Source of the DNA: Streptomyces kaniharaensis
Lineage (GTDB): Bacteria; Actinomycetota; Actinomycetes; Streptomycetales; Streptomycetaceae
Reading direction: 5' to 3'
Length of the DNA: 64,000 nucleotides
NCBI RefSeq assembly: GCF_009569385.1
Contig: NZ_WBOF01000001.1
Location: forward strand, 992,001-1,056,000
The stretch's first letter is position 1. Each line of letters begins with the position of its first letter. The notes under the pieces are model-generated. The model did no database searches, was not told where the DNA came from, and saw only the letters and a program-made list of their open reading frames with translations. The position numbers and the translations under genes were made by a program. Positions 7,282-15,751 of the stretch are shown here, piece by piece.

Positions 7282-7941
7282 GTGATCCTTGTGCAAGCCG
7301 TGCTGGAGACCCTTGTGCCCGACGGCTTCGGACTCTGGCCGGTCGGCGAGCATGAACCGTACGGATTCCTCACGCTGCACGGGGACATGACGCCCGCCGA
7401 CATCGGCACGGCGGTGGCATGCATCGCCAACGGAACCGACCCCGTCGAGGACGGCGACCGCCGGCCGGAGCCCCACCCTGCCGATCCGGTCGACGCCGAT
7501 CCGGTCGACACGTTCCTGTACGGACTGCTGAACAATCCATACCCCGTCGCCCCCGGCGGCTTCCGGGTGACCGACACCGCCACCGGCGCCGCCCTCCTGC
7601 CCGGCTGCTGCAACGGCCTCGACGAGTGGCGCGACTGGCTGGAGGTCCTGGACGGCGGGGGCGTCGCCGGGTTCGGCCACGGCCCGTCCCCCTTGGTCGA
7701 ACGCCTGGGCGACGTCGTCCGGTTGACCGTGGACACTGACGCGGACACCGACACCGAGGGCGGCAGCCCGGTGATCGAACTGCCGGTGGACGAGCTGCGC
7801 CGGCTGATCGCCGGAGCCGAGCAGGACCTGCGGGGCTTCCTTCGCCTGGCCGGGAGTTGGGCCGAACGGCAGCTGCCCGGGTACGCCGCCGCCCTCACCG
7901 CCGCGCTGGCGCGGGTGGCCGACCCGGTCGAGGACGACTAG
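7282..7941 (+). CDS. Conserved-looking hypothetical protein, no family recognised
   Basis: 219 residues, acidic and soluble, starting with GTG in VILVQAVLETLVPDGFGLWPV. The middle contains a Cys pair in LLPGCCNGLDEWRDWLEVLDGG and acidic runs DPVDADPVD and DTDADTDTEG that look like small expansions. Codon bias is strong, so it is coding. The GTG was chosen over an in-frame ATG at 7240 that abuts the upstream stop: a -10-like CATCAT lies six bases before GTG, compatible with a leaderless message. It is convergent with the anti-sigma gene. The function is unknown. Confidence 0.6.
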   Translation: MILVQAVLETLVPDGFGLWPVGEHEPYGFLTLHGDMTPADIGTAVACIANGTDPVEDGDRRPEPHPADPVDADPVDTFLYGLLNNPYPVAPGGFRVTDTATGAALLPGCCNGLDEWRDWLEVLDGGGVAGFGHGPSPLVERLGDVVRLTVDTDADTDTEGGSPVIELPVDELRRLIAGAEQDLRGFLRLAGSWAERQLPGYAAALTAALARVADPVEDD

Positions 7942-8038
7942 CCGGTGAGCTTCCCGCACCCACCGGGTCCGCGTGCTCAACTCTCAACTCCCGCTCCACC
8001 GCTCGATGGTGCCGCACTCGACCGGCACGGCCAGGCGC

Positions 8039-8848
8039 TCAGACCTGGTGCGCCGGGACGGTGACCAGCACCCTGTCGCTGCCCTGCACGCGCACCTCGA
8101 AGTGGTCGATGTCGCCCGGCCGGAGCGCCGCGCCGCCGGTCGTGCGCACCGCGCCTGCGTCGCCGGGGTTGCCGTAGCCGTTCGCCGGGATGCTCCAGGT
8201 GGTGACGGTCTGACGCTCGCCGCTGTGCGAGACGGCGACCAGGCGGCAGGTCAACGGACCCTTGACGTTGTCGAGTTGCAGGCTGACCCGGCTGCCCCAG
8301 GTGGTGCCGTCCAGCCCGACGGTGGCCCGCGCGCCGGTACCCGGGTCGGTGGCGGTGAACTGCTCGGCGACGGCGACCACGGCGGGCGCGGAGTCGGCGG
8401 TGAGCACCGCGGCCGTGACGGTGGGACCCGCAGCCACCATCACGGTCGCGGCCAGGGCCAGCACCAGCCGCCGCACCCGCCCCCGGCGCCGGCCGGCCGT
8501 GACGTCGGCGACCAGCCGGTCCAGGAGTGCCGGGTCCGGGCGCGGGGTCGGGCCGGCCGGATCGAGACCGGCGTCCACGGCCGAGGCCGCGTACTCGGCC
8601 AGCAGGGGCTCGACGAAACCGAGGTCCGCGACCTGCTCGGCGCACTGCGGGCAGCCGGCCAGGTGTTCCTCGAACGCGGTGCGCTCGGCGGGCTCCAGCA
8701 GGCCGAGGAGGTACGCGCCGACGTCGACGTGGTCGGGCCCGCCGGAGGCGCGCTCGGGCCCGCCGGGTCCGCCGGGTCCGCCGGGTCCGCCGGGGAGACG
8801 GTCGGGTCCGCCCGGTCCGCCCGGCACTGGGTCGGGGCGCTTGGTCAC
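8039..8848 (-). CDS. Anti-sigma factor, zinc-finger (HxxxCxxC) membrane protein
   Basis: 269 residues. A low-complexity Gly-Gly-Pro N-terminus (about residues 9-32) precedes the anti-sigma domain, with the zinc motif EEHLAGCPQC (H-x3-C-x2-C). One membrane helix follows at about residues 128-150, then an extracellular domain (residues 150-269) like those that sense envelope or redox signals. The start GTG overlaps the sigma stop as GTGA, so the pair is translationally coupled and it most likely binds that sigma factor. The GGP tract is a 9-bp repeat that can vary in length. Confidence 0.88.
   Translation of the reverse strand: MTKRPDPVPGGPGGPDRLPGGPGGPGGPGGPERASGGPDHVDVGAYLLGLLEPAERTAFEEHLAGCPQCAEQVADLGFVEPLLAEYAASAVDAGLDPAGPTPRPDPALLDRLVADVTAGRRRGRVRRLVLALAATVMVAAGPTVTAAVLTADSAPAVVAVAEQFTATDPGTGARATVGLDGTTWGSRVSLQLDNVKGPLTCRLVAVSHSGERQTVTTWSIPANGYGNPGDAGAVRTTGGAALRPGDIDHFEVRVQGSDRVLVTVPAHQV
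8745..8835. repeat. 9-bp coding repeat (Gly-Gly-Pro) in the anti-sigma gene
   Basis: About eight imperfect copies of GGGTCCGCC encode the Gly/Pro-rich N-terminus. The period of nine keeps the reading frame when copy number changes. Confidence 0.7.
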
Positions 8849-9414
8849 GATGTCACTCCCCGTTCCTCCAGCGCGAGCCTGAGCGAGCGCAGTGCGTAGA
8901 ACACCCGCGACCGGACGGTCCCGGCCGGGATGCCGAGTTCGGCCGCCGCCTCGTGTGCGGTGCGGCCCTTGAGATAGGTCTCGACGATGATCTCCCGGTG
9001 CGCCGGCGATAGGTCGCCGAGCGCGTCCGTGATGACCATCAGCCGTAGTGCGCGGTCGAGTTCGTCCTCGGCGGGCATCAGCTCCAGCGGGGCCGCGTCC
9101 ACCTCGCGGGGCCGGGAGCTGGCACTGCGGTGGTCGTCGATGACGATCCGCCGCGCGACCGTGACCAGCCAGGGCCGTAGTGAGCCGGCCGCCGGGTCGA
9201 GCCGGTGGATGTTGCGCCAGGCCCGGACCAGCGTCTCCTGGACGACGTCCTCGGCACGCTGCCGGTCGCCCGCCACCAGGTGGAGCACGAAACCGAAGAG
9301 CGGACCGGCGTGCTCGTGGTACAGGGCGCGCATCAACTCCTCGTCCGGCGTCCCCGTGCCGTGCGCGGCCGCTCCGCCGGGGTGCTCCTCGGTCACCACT
9401 TCATCGTTGCGCAC
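8845..9414 (-). CDS. ECF-type RNA polymerase sigma factor
   Basis: 189 residues. Region 2 covers YHEHAGPLFGFVLHLV through AEDVVQETLVRAWRNIHRL and the promoter-melting segment ending RRIVIDDHRS. Region 4 has LSPAHREIIVETYLKGRTAHEAA with helix-turn-helix IPAGTVRSRVFYALRSLR. Starts GTG with GGGAGG upstream. It lies between a lipoprotein gene (62 bases upstream, same strand) and its anti-sigma gene, so the three probably form an envelope-stress operon, likely autoregulated. The exact ECF group cannot be assigned by eye. Confidence 0.9.
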   Translation of the reverse strand: MRNDEVVTEEHPGGAAAHGTGTPDEELMRALYHEHAGPLFGFVLHLVAGDRQRAEDVVQETLVRAWRNIHRLDPAAGSLRPWLVTVARRIVIDDHRSASSRPREVDAAPLELMPAEDELDRALRLMVITDALGDLSPAHREIIVETYLKGRTAHEAAAELGIPAGTVRSRVFYALRSLRLALEERGVTS

Positions 9415-9476
9415 ACGTGCCTCCCGGTCGAGGACCGGCCGACGGGGTCACCGGCCGGGCCGGTCGGCGGCCGTGG

Positions 9477-10058
9477 TCAGTAGCCGCTGCTCGGCGCGCT
9501 CGGGCTCGGGGTGGCGGGGTTGCCCGGCATCTGGCTGGAGCCGCCCGTGACGCCCGCCTTGTCGCCGGTCGGGGTCAGCGCGAACCAGGTGCCGTCCACG
9601 CCCTGGCCCTTGGTGTCACCGGGTCTGGTGTCCGGCGCGTAGCGGTAGGCCGGCCAGCCGTTCAGGGTGACCTGCTTGCTGCCGTCGGCCCGGGTGACGG
9701 TGCCGACCAGTTTGCTGTCGATGCCCTTGACCGTGACGTTGCCGTTCGCCGGCTCCAGCGGCCAGATCTTGGCGCAGTTGTCGTTGCAGTTGGACTTCGG
9801 GGGACTGGCGCTGTCCGCGTCGAAGCGGTAGAGGGTGAACCCGGCACTGTCCGTGACGATCGTGCCGAGCTTGGGGTCAGTGGCGGTCTTCAGGGTGGCG
9901 GAACCGCCTGACTGGCTCGGAGCGGGTGTGCTCGGAGCGCTCGGGGTCGCGGGGGCCTTGTAGCCGCCGGACGACCCGCAGCCGGCCACCAGGGCGGCCA
10001 CGGCGAGGCCGGAGGCGGCGAGCAGGGCGGCCCGACGGGAGCGGGGTTTGCTGCGCAT
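9477..10058 (-). CDS. Secreted lipoprotein with COG4315-type repeats
   Basis: 193 residues. An N-terminal signal with the twin basic segment RSKPRSRR and lipobox LVAGC (Cys at about residue 27) is followed by a Pro/Ser linker. Two repeats then bear the Y-x-[FWY]-x-x-D motif: LYRFDAD followed by a CNDNC loop, and AYRYAPD. This matches the 'predicted lipoprotein with conserved YxFxxD motif' family of unknown function, often linked to ECF sigma loci in actinobacteria. The tail is Pro/Ser-rich. It is the first gene of the sigma/anti-sigma operon and may be its target or signal input. Confidence 0.85.
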   Translation of the reverse strand: MRSKPRSRRAALLAASGLAVAALVAGCGSSGGYKAPATPSAPSTPAPSQSGGSATLKTATDPKLGTIVTDSAGFTLYRFDADSASPPKSNCNDNCAKIWPLEPANGNVTVKGIDSKLVGTVTRADGSKQVTLNGWPAYRYAPDTRPGDTKGQGVDGTWFALTPTGDKAGVTGGSSQMPGNPATPSPSAPSSGY

Positions 10059-10229
10059 GGTGGGCTCCCGCGGTCGGGTTCGGGGTGGACACCTTTCAAT
10101 ACGGACAGTGGCCGCCGACTGCTCAACGGCGCGTGGCATTCCCCGCGCGCCCGCCACGGAATAGCCTGCGCTCGCGGGCCGTTGTCGCGGGCGCACGGCC
10201 TGGAACGCCGGAAGGGAAGGAACCGCGAC

Positions 10230-10619
10230 ATGAGCAGCACGGTCGAGCTGACCAAGGAGAACTTCGACGAGATCGTCCCCGGTCCGGCGGGCCAGGACTT
10301 CGTCTTCATCGACTTCTGGGCTGCATGGTGCGGACCGTGCCGCCAGTTCGCCCCGGTGTACGAGAAGGCCGCCGAGCGCCACCAGGACCTCGTGTTCGCC
10401 AAGGTGGACACCGAGGCGCAGCAGGAGCTGGCCGCAGCCTTCGGGATCCAGTCGATCCCGACGCTGGCGATCATCCGCGAGGGCGTGCTCGTCTTCTCGC
10501 AGGCCGGCGCGCTGCCTGAGGCGGTGTTCGAGGACCTGATCGGCCAGGCGCGGAAGCTGGACATGGCCGAGGTGAAGCGCAAGGTCGCTGAGGAGCAGGC
10601 GACCGACGGGCAGGTGTGA
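10230..10619 (+). CDS. Thioredoxin family protein
   Basis: 129 residues with the canonical active site FWAAWCGPCRQF (Cys34 and Cys37) and the cis-proline in QSIPTLAI (Pro77), so it should be a redox-active dithiol/disulfide reductant in the cytoplasm. The C-terminus extends about 15 residues beyond the usual thioredoxin end (DMAEVKRKVAEEQATDGQV). ATG at 10230 follows GAAGGGAAGG; an in-frame upstream start at 10182 would add a charged, non-conserved leader. Divergent from the lipoprotein gene. Confidence 0.92.
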   Translation: MSSTVELTKENFDEIVPGPAGQDFVFIDFWAAWCGPCRQFAPVYEKAAERHQDLVFAKVDTEAQQELAAAFGIQSIPTLAIIREGVLVFSQAGALPEAVFEDLIGQARKLDMAEVKRKVAEEQATDGQV

Positions 10620-10771
10620 TCAGCGGCGCGGCGTGCTCGCGGACGAGGGCGGGCACGCGGCCGACCGGATGATCCACGGATCCCTCGTCTCCTCAGGTCC
10701 GATTCCGTCCGGATTCACTCCTAGAGTCGTCGCCGACGGAGGTCCCGCCCACGGCAGAGGAGCGATCCACC

Positions 10772-11506
10772 ATGAGCACGTTCGTACTGGTCCCCGGTTT
10801 CTGGCTCGGCGCGTGGGCGTGGGACGAGGTCGCCGCGCCGCTGCACGCGGCCGGGCACACCGTGTACGCGGTGAGCCTGCCCGGGGTGGCCGAACGCGCC
10901 GGCGAGAAGGGCGACCTCGGGCTGGCGGACCACATCGCCGATCTGGCCGACCTGCTCGTCCGCGAGGACCTGTACGAGGTGGTGCTGGTCGCGCACAGCG
11001 GTGCCTGCGCCCCGGTCGGCGGGGTCGCCGACCGGATGCCCGAGCGCATCCGCCGCGTGGTCTACCTGGACAGCGGCCCGATGATCGACGGCGGTTCGCT
11101 GTACGACCTCTGGCAGCCCGGCTACCGCGCCCTGGCCGACGCCTCGGTGGTCGACGGGCGGCTCCCGATGCCGTCCTGGGCCGACCTGTCCTCGCACGGC
11201 GCCAGCGTGGAGGGCCTGGACGAGGCCACGCTCGCCCGGATCCGCGCGCGGGCCACCCCGCACCCGGCCGGCGCGTACCGGGACCGGCTGCGGCTGACCG
11301 GCGCCGGGGCCGGGCTGCCGCAGGCGCTGGTGTCCTGCTCGTTCCCGCTCTCCCAGGTGCAGGCGATGATCGCGTCCGGCCACCCGTGGTTCGCCGGGCT
11401 CGACGGGCCGAACTGGGCGCTGCGCGAACTGCCCACCGGGCACTGGCCGATGTTCTCCCGCCCGGCCGACACGGCGGCGGTGCTCGCCGAACTCGCGGCG
11501 CTCTGA
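10772..11506 (+). CDS. Alpha/beta hydrolase
   Basis: 244 residues with the esterase/lyase layout of the short plant-type hydrolases: oxyanion region LVPGFWLGAWAWDEV, nucleophile elbow VLVAHSGA (Ser76) and catalytic His in PTGHWPMFSRP near residue 224. The substrate is unknown. The Shine-Dalgarno is AGAGGAG, and a -10-like TAGAGT lies about 50 bases upstream near 10722. A flavoprotein pseudogene begins three bases after its stop, so an ancestral operon may have been truncated here. Confidence 0.87.
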   Translation: MSTFVLVPGFWLGAWAWDEVAAPLHAAGHTVYAVSLPGVAERAGEKGDLGLADHIADLADLLVREDLYEVVLVAHSGACAPVGGVADRMPERIRRVVYLDSGPMIDGGSLYDLWQPGYRALADASVVDGRLPMPSWADLSSHGASVEGLDEATLARIRARATPHPAGAYRDRLRLTGAGAGLPQALVSCSFPLSQVQAMIASGHPWFAGLDGPNWALRELPTGHWPMFSRPADTAAVLAELAAL

Positions 11507-11508
11507 CG

Positions 11509-11731
11509 GTGATCGTCGAAGCCGAACTGGTCGGCGGCGAGTGCTCGTACTGGCCGTGCATGCCGAGCAAGGCACTGCTGCGCGGTCGTCCCCGCGGTCG
11601 CCGAACTGCTGCACTCGGCGACCGTCGCGGTGGTCGGCGAGGTGCCCATCGACCGGCTCTGGCACGCCGTGCCCGCCTACCCGACCATCAGTGAGGTGTG
11701 GCTGCGGCTGCTGGGGGACTGCCGCGGTTGA
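11509..11731 (+). pseudogene. Remnant of a dihydrolipoamide dehydrogenase/mercuric reductase-like flavoprotein
   Basis: The first frame reads VIVEAELVGGEC then SYWPCMPSKALLR, the redox-active disulfide segment of class I pyridine-nucleotide disulfide oxidoreductases. From 11585 a different frame reads EVPIDRLWHAVPAYPTISEVWLRLL to a TGA at 11729-11731, the extreme C-terminus of the same family. About 25 N-terminal and 48 C-terminal residues remain, and roughly 380 residues including most FAD- and NAD-binding parts are gone. No start codon context remains. This is an internal-deletion relic. Confidence 0.85.
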
Positions 11732-11927
11732 GCCGGCGGACTCCGTGCCGGTGATCGGCGCGGCTCCACACCGCGGGCGCGACTCCACACCCACCGGCTC
11801 GGCTTACAGGCATCGGCGCAGCTCCGCACGCATCGGCGCGGCGAGATGTGGCGTTGGGTGGACGGCGGGACACTGGCAGTCGGGGGGCGTCCCGGGGGGT
11901 CGTTCTCGTGACCAGGTGGTGTGTGGC

Positions 11928-13022
11928 ATGACCGAGGTGCTGTTGGCCGTCGGAACCGAGAAGGGCCTCTTTCTCGGCCGCAGCCGCGACCGGCTGAACT
12001 GGGAGTTCAGCGGGCCGCACTTCCGGATGAACGCGATCTACTCCGTCTCCGTCGACCGCCGCGGCGGCCGCACCCGGCTGCTGGTCGGCGCGGACAGCAG
12101 CCACTGGGGCCCGTCCGTCTGGCGCTCCGACGACCTCGGCACCACCTGGTTCGAGCCCTCGAAGCCCGCGATCCGCTTCCCCGAGAGCACCGGCGCCTCG
12201 CTCACCCGGGTCTGGCAGCTCCAGCCCGCCGGGCCCGAGGCCCCCGGCGTCGTCTACGCGGGCACCGAACCCGCCGCGCTGTTCCGCTCCGAGGACGGCG
12301 GCGAGACCTTCAGCCTGGTCGAGTCGCTGTGGAACCACCCGCAGCGCACCCAGTGGGGCGCCGGCTACGGCGGCCAGGGCCTGCACACCGTCCTCACCGA
12401 CCCGCGCGACGCGCAGCGGCTGCTGGTGGCCGTCTCCAGCGGTGGCGTCTACCGCAGCAAGGACGGCGGCGACAGCTGGGAGCCGTCCAACGCAGGCCTG
12501 CGCGCCGAGTTCTTCCCCGCGGAGAGCCAGTACCCGGAGTTCGGCCAGTGCGTCCACAAGATCGCCCCGGACCCGGTCCACCCCGACCGCCTCTACCTGC
12601 AGAACCACGGCGGCGTCTACCGCAGCGACGACTGGGGTGCGAGCTGGCGTCCCATCGCCGACGGGCTGCCCGCCGAGTTCGGCTTCGCCATCGCCGCCCA
12701 CCCGCGCCGCGGCGACACCGCCTACCTGTTCCCGCTCGGCGGCGCCGACGACCGCATTCCGCCCGGCCGCCGCTGCCGGGTCTACCGCACGGCGGACGGC
12801 GGCGACAGCTGGCAGCCGCTCGCCAACGGCCTGCCGGGCGAGGACCACTACGGCATCGTGCTGCGCGACGCCCTGCGCACGGACGACGCCGACCCGGCCG
12901 GGATCTACTTCGGCAACCGGACGGGCGACGTGTACGGCAGCCGCGACGAGGGCGAGAGCTGGTCGCTGCTCGTCTCCCACCTGCCCGACGTGCTGTGCCT
13001 CCGGGCCGCCGTGGTCTCCTGA
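11928..13022 (+). CDS. BNR/Asp-box beta-propeller protein (exo-sialidase-like fold)
   Basis: 364 residues with at least six Asp-box motifs of the S-x-D-x-G-x-x-W type: SDDLGTTW, SEDGGETF, SKDGGDSW, SDDWGASW, TADGGDSW and SRDEGESW, about 50-60 residues apart. This predicts a six- or seven-bladed propeller related to sialidase/VPS10 domains. No signal peptide is visible, so it is probably cytoplasmic, and catalytic sialidase residues are not evident. It starts at ATG 11928 (MTEVLLAVGTEKGLFLGRS), which matches where the fold begins. The function is unknown. Confidence 0.82.
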   Translation: MTEVLLAVGTEKGLFLGRSRDRLNWEFSGPHFRMNAIYSVSVDRRGGRTRLLVGADSSHWGPSVWRSDDLGTTWFEPSKPAIRFPESTGASLTRVWQLQPAGPEAPGVVYAGTEPAALFRSEDGGETFSLVESLWNHPQRTQWGAGYGGQGLHTVLTDPRDAQRLLVAVSSGGVYRSKDGGDSWEPSNAGLRAEFFPAESQYPEFGQCVHKIAPDPVHPDRLYLQNHGGVYRSDDWGASWRPIADGLPAEFGFAIAAHPRRGDTAYLFPLGGADDRIPPGRRCRVYRTADGGDSWQPLANGLPGEDHYGIVLRDALRTDDADPAGIYFGNRTGDVYGSRDEGESWSLLVSHLPDVLCLRAAVVS

Positions 13023-13095
13023 CAACCCGGTTGTCCTGGGTCGCGTGCTCGCCGAACATGGCGTCGGACGGACGATCTCGACGAGGGGGGCGGCC

Positions 13096-13875
13096 ATGGC
13101 CGAGGCGGACTGGGTGATCGGGCGGAGTGGCGACGGCGTGCCGGTGGTGCGCTTCGTCAGGGGCGAGCGTGAGGGTCGGCCCTGGGCCGACCTGCTGGAG
13201 GTGCTGGACGGCTCCGGCGGGGTGGACCCGGTGGAGTTCGTCCGCACCGAGATGCCGGGGTGGGTGGTCTCCGGATCCGAGCGGTTCGGGCGGGAGTTGC
13301 TGAGCCGGGGCGCGACGGTGCTCCGGCACGCCCACACCCTCCGGCGCGACCTGGTGGCCGCTCCCCCGCCCGCCGACTGGGCCGGGACACCGCTGCGGAG
13401 CGGCCTGCGAGCCACCGCCTGCGACCGCGCACCCGAGGACCTGTTCGAGGCCTGGCGGGCGGCGTTCGCCCCCGGGCACGTGGACCGCTTCGCCGGCGAC
13501 GACCGGCAGGCGCTGGCGGAACGGCTCGTCCCGCTGCTCGCCGGGAAGGCGATCGGGCCCGTGCTGCCGTCCAGCCGGCTCGCCGTGGACGCGGACCACC
13601 GGGTGGTGGCAGGGGTGGTGCTCACCGACCGCGACGGCGTGCCGTGGATCGCCGACGTCTTCCGCCACCCGGAGCGGGGCTACCGGGGCCTCGGCGCGGA
13701 TTTGCTGCGCCAGGCGGTCGCGGACGCCACCCGAAGCGGCCTCACCGAAGTGCAGTTGACGGTGACCGAGGGCAACCCGGCCCGCCGCCTCTACGAGTCG
13801 CTCGGCTTCGAACTGCTGCACACCGCACTGACCGTGATCGTGCCGAAGCAGACCGGGGGCAGGACCAGGGGCTAG
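13096..13875 (+). CDS. GNAT family N-acetyltransferase
   Basis: 259 residues. The C-terminal half has the acetyl-CoA binding motif A in VFRHPERGYRGLGADLLRQAV (Gly-rich Q/R-x-x-G-x-G/A form), then motif B-like VTEGNPARRLYESLGFELLH. The N-terminal 120 residues are a less conserved domain, as in two-domain GNATs. The substrate is unknown. The Shine-Dalgarno is GAGGGGGG. Its TAG stop and the stop of the convergent EamA gene share the palindrome CTAG at 13872-13875. Confidence 0.82.
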   Translation: MAEADWVIGRSGDGVPVVRFVRGEREGRPWADLLEVLDGSGGVDPVEFVRTEMPGWVVSGSERFGRELLSRGATVLRHAHTLRRDLVAAPPPADWAGTPLRSGLRATACDRAPEDLFEAWRAAFAPGHVDRFAGDDRQALAERLVPLLAGKAIGPVLPSSRLAVDADHRVVAGVVLTDRDGVPWIADVFRHPERGYRGLGADLLRQAVADATRSGLTEVQLTVTEGNPARRLYESLGFELLHTALTVIVPKQTGGRTRG

Positions 13876-14729
13876 GTCCGCGCCAGCTCCAGCACCACGA
13901 TCCCGGCCAGCACGGTGGCACTGGCGGTCAGCCGTAGCCGCCCGAGGCGCTCGCGGAAGACGGCCGTGGCGATCAGTGCGGCGATCACGATGCTGGTCTC
14001 GCGCAGCGCCGCGATCGTCGCCAGATTGCCCCGCGACTGTGCCCACACCACCAGCCCGTAAGCCGTCAGCGACAGCACCCCGCCCGCGATCCCGAGCGGC
14101 ACCACCCGGCCGGCCCCCGTCAGCAGCGACCGGCCGCGCCGCAGCCGGACGATCAGCGCGAGCATCGGCCCCTGCAGCAGGAACAGCCAGGCCACGTAGC
14201 CGCCGACGGTACCGGCGTGACGCACCCCGCTCCCGTCCAGCACGGTGTACAGGGCGATCATCACCCCGGTGCCGGCGGCGGCTCCCAGTGCGGGCAGCTG
14301 TGCCCGCCCCGGTACGCCCTTGGCGAAGGCCAGCCCGATCAGGCCGCAGGAGATGACCGCCACTCCCAGCAGCTCGCCGAGGCCCAGGTGCTGGCCGAGC
14401 GCCGTCACGGACATCAGCGCCACCAGGAGCGGCGCCGACCCGCGCGCGATCGGGTACATCTGCCCGAAGTCCCCCAGCTGGTAGGCCCGCAGGAGCAGCA
14501 CCGTCGACGTCGTCTGCACGGCCACCGAGGTCAGCAGGTACGGCCAGGAGGCGGCGGCCGGCAGCGGGTTGAGCAGCACCAGGACGACCGCGCACGCGGT
14601 GTACGTGAGGTTGATCAGCGTGAAGCCGACCAGCTTGTCCGGGATCCGGTGCGCGAGCCCGTTCCAGACGGCGTGCAGCACCGCCGCGGTGAGCACGGCG
14701 ACGGGCACGGCCGACGCGAATCCTGGCAT
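13872..14729 (-). CDS. EamA/DMT-superfamily 10-TM transporter
   Basis: 285 residues, about ten hydrophobic helices arranged as two EamA repeats. Typical features are ...AVWNGLAHRIPDKL near the start, LLRAYQLGDFGQMYPIARGSAP in repeat 1 and GLVVWAQSRGNLATIAALRETSIV in repeat 2. Such carriers export or import amino acids and other metabolites. Start at 14729 preceded by GGAGGGG. Divergent from an RpiR regulator with 54 bases between starts, which suggests regulation by that protein. Confidence 0.87.
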   Translation of the reverse strand: MPGFASAVPVAVLTAAVLHAVWNGLAHRIPDKLVGFTLINLTYTACAVVLVLLNPLPAAASWPYLLTSVAVQTTSTVLLLRAYQLGDFGQMYPIARGSAPLLVALMSVTALGQHLGLGELLGVAVISCGLIGLAFAKGVPGRAQLPALGAAAGTGVMIALYTVLDGSGVRHAGTVGGYVAWLFLLQGPMLALIVRLRRGRSLLTGAGRVVPLGIAGGVLSLTAYGLVVWAQSRGNLATIAALRETSIVIAALIATAVFRERLGRLRLTASATVLAGIVVLELART

Positions 14730-14753
14730 GGCGAAGCTCCCCTCCAACGAGCC

Positions 14754-14789
14754 TGGAACGGAATTCCACGTTACCCTGATTCCATGGAA
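14754..14789. promoter_or_regulatory. Paired GGAA/TTCC dyads between EamA and RpiR genes
   Basis: TGGAACGGAATTCCA (14754-14768, with GGAATTCC at its right end) and TTCCATGGAA (14780-14789) both carry GGAAT/ATTCC arms. The second contains the RpiR start codon. They are good candidates for RpiR operators controlling both genes. Confidence 0.5.
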
Positions 14790-15647
14790 GAGTGTTCCGA
14801 ATTTTCTCCCCTGGAGTCGCAGCTCGCCGCGCAGATCCGCGCCCGGCTCGGCGAGCTGCGCGGCACCGAGTCCCGCGTCGCCCAGGTCGTCCTCGACCGC
14901 GGCACCGACCTGGTGCACCTCAGCGTCAGCGATGTCGCCGCGCTCGCCGGCACCGCGCCGTCCTCCGTGGTCCGCGCCTGCCAGCGGCTCGGCTTCCGCG
15001 GCTACCAGGAGCTGAAGATCGCCGCCGCCCGGCACGCCCCCCGCCCGGCGCCCGGCCCGGCCGACGACCGCGACCCGGCCGCCCGCGCGCTCGCCGACAG
15101 CCTGCGCGCCGCCCGGGAGGCCCTCGACGGGATGACCGCCACCCTCACACCGGCCGACCTGCGGGCAGCCGCCGGACTGCTCGACGGCGCCGACCAGGTG
15201 CTCCTGGCCGGCACCGGACTCTCCGGCGCGGTCGTGCTCGACCTCGCCTACCGGCTGCGCGCCCTCGGGCTGCTCGTCGACGCCCCCGCCGACCCGCTCA
15301 CCGCCCAGCTCGCCGCCGCCCAACTCCCGCCCACCGGCGTCTGCCTGGCCGTCAGCCACACCGGTGCGACCCCGACCGTGGTCGACACCGCACGCCGTGC
15401 CCGCGCGGCCGGCGCCGCCGTCCTCGCCGTCACCAGCTACGCCCGCTCGCCGCTCACCGAGATCGCCACCCACACCCTGGTCGCCGGCGGGCAGGACCTG
15501 GTGTTCGGCCTGGAGACGACCGCCAGCCGGCTCGCCCACCTGGCCGCCGTCGACGCCCTCGCCGCGACCCTGCTCGCGCTGCGCGGGCCCCGGGCCGAGC
15601 AGGCGCTCCGACTCTCGGCGGACGTGACGGCGGATCAGATGTACTGA
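14784..15647 (+). CDS. MurR/RpiR family transcriptional regulator
   Basis: 287 residues. N-terminal HTH_6 domain (about 15-90), with DLVHLSVSDVAALAGTAPSSVVRACQRLGFRGYQELK, then a SIS sugar-phosphate-binding domain (about 120-250) with VLLAGTGLSGAVVLDLAYRL and CLAVSHTGATPTVVDTA. These proteins respond to phosphosugars or related metabolites. The ATG lies inside a palindrome, so binding could also occlude translation initiation. Divergent from the EamA permease, its probable target. Confidence 0.9.
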   Translation: MEECSEFSPLESQLAAQIRARLGELRGTESRVAQVVLDRGTDLVHLSVSDVAALAGTAPSSVVRACQRLGFRGYQELKIAAARHAPRPAPGPADDRDPAARALADSLRAAREALDGMTATLTPADLRAAAGLLDGADQVLLAGTGLSGAVVLDLAYRLRALGLLVDAPADPLTAQLAAAQLPPTGVCLAVSHTGATPTVVDTARRARAAGAAVLAVTSYARSPLTEIATHTLVAGGQDLVFGLETTASRLAHLAAVDALAATLLALRGPRAEQALRLSADVTADQMY

Positions 15648-15648
15648 G

Positions 15649-15668
15649 GGCCGGCGCGGGCCCGGCCA
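15649..15668 (+). terminator. Candidate terminator after the RpiR gene
   Basis: GGGCCGG pairs with CCGGCC across a GCGCGGGC-type loop directly after the stop; a second GGAGGCC/GGCCTCC pair follows near 15684-15718. No T-run. Confidence 0.35.
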
Positions 15669-15751
15669 TCCGGCGCTGCGCTACCGGAGGCCGCCGAGGA
15701 CGGGGCCGCAGGCCTCCGATCAGGGAGAACGAGGCTGTCGGAGGTGGTGTG

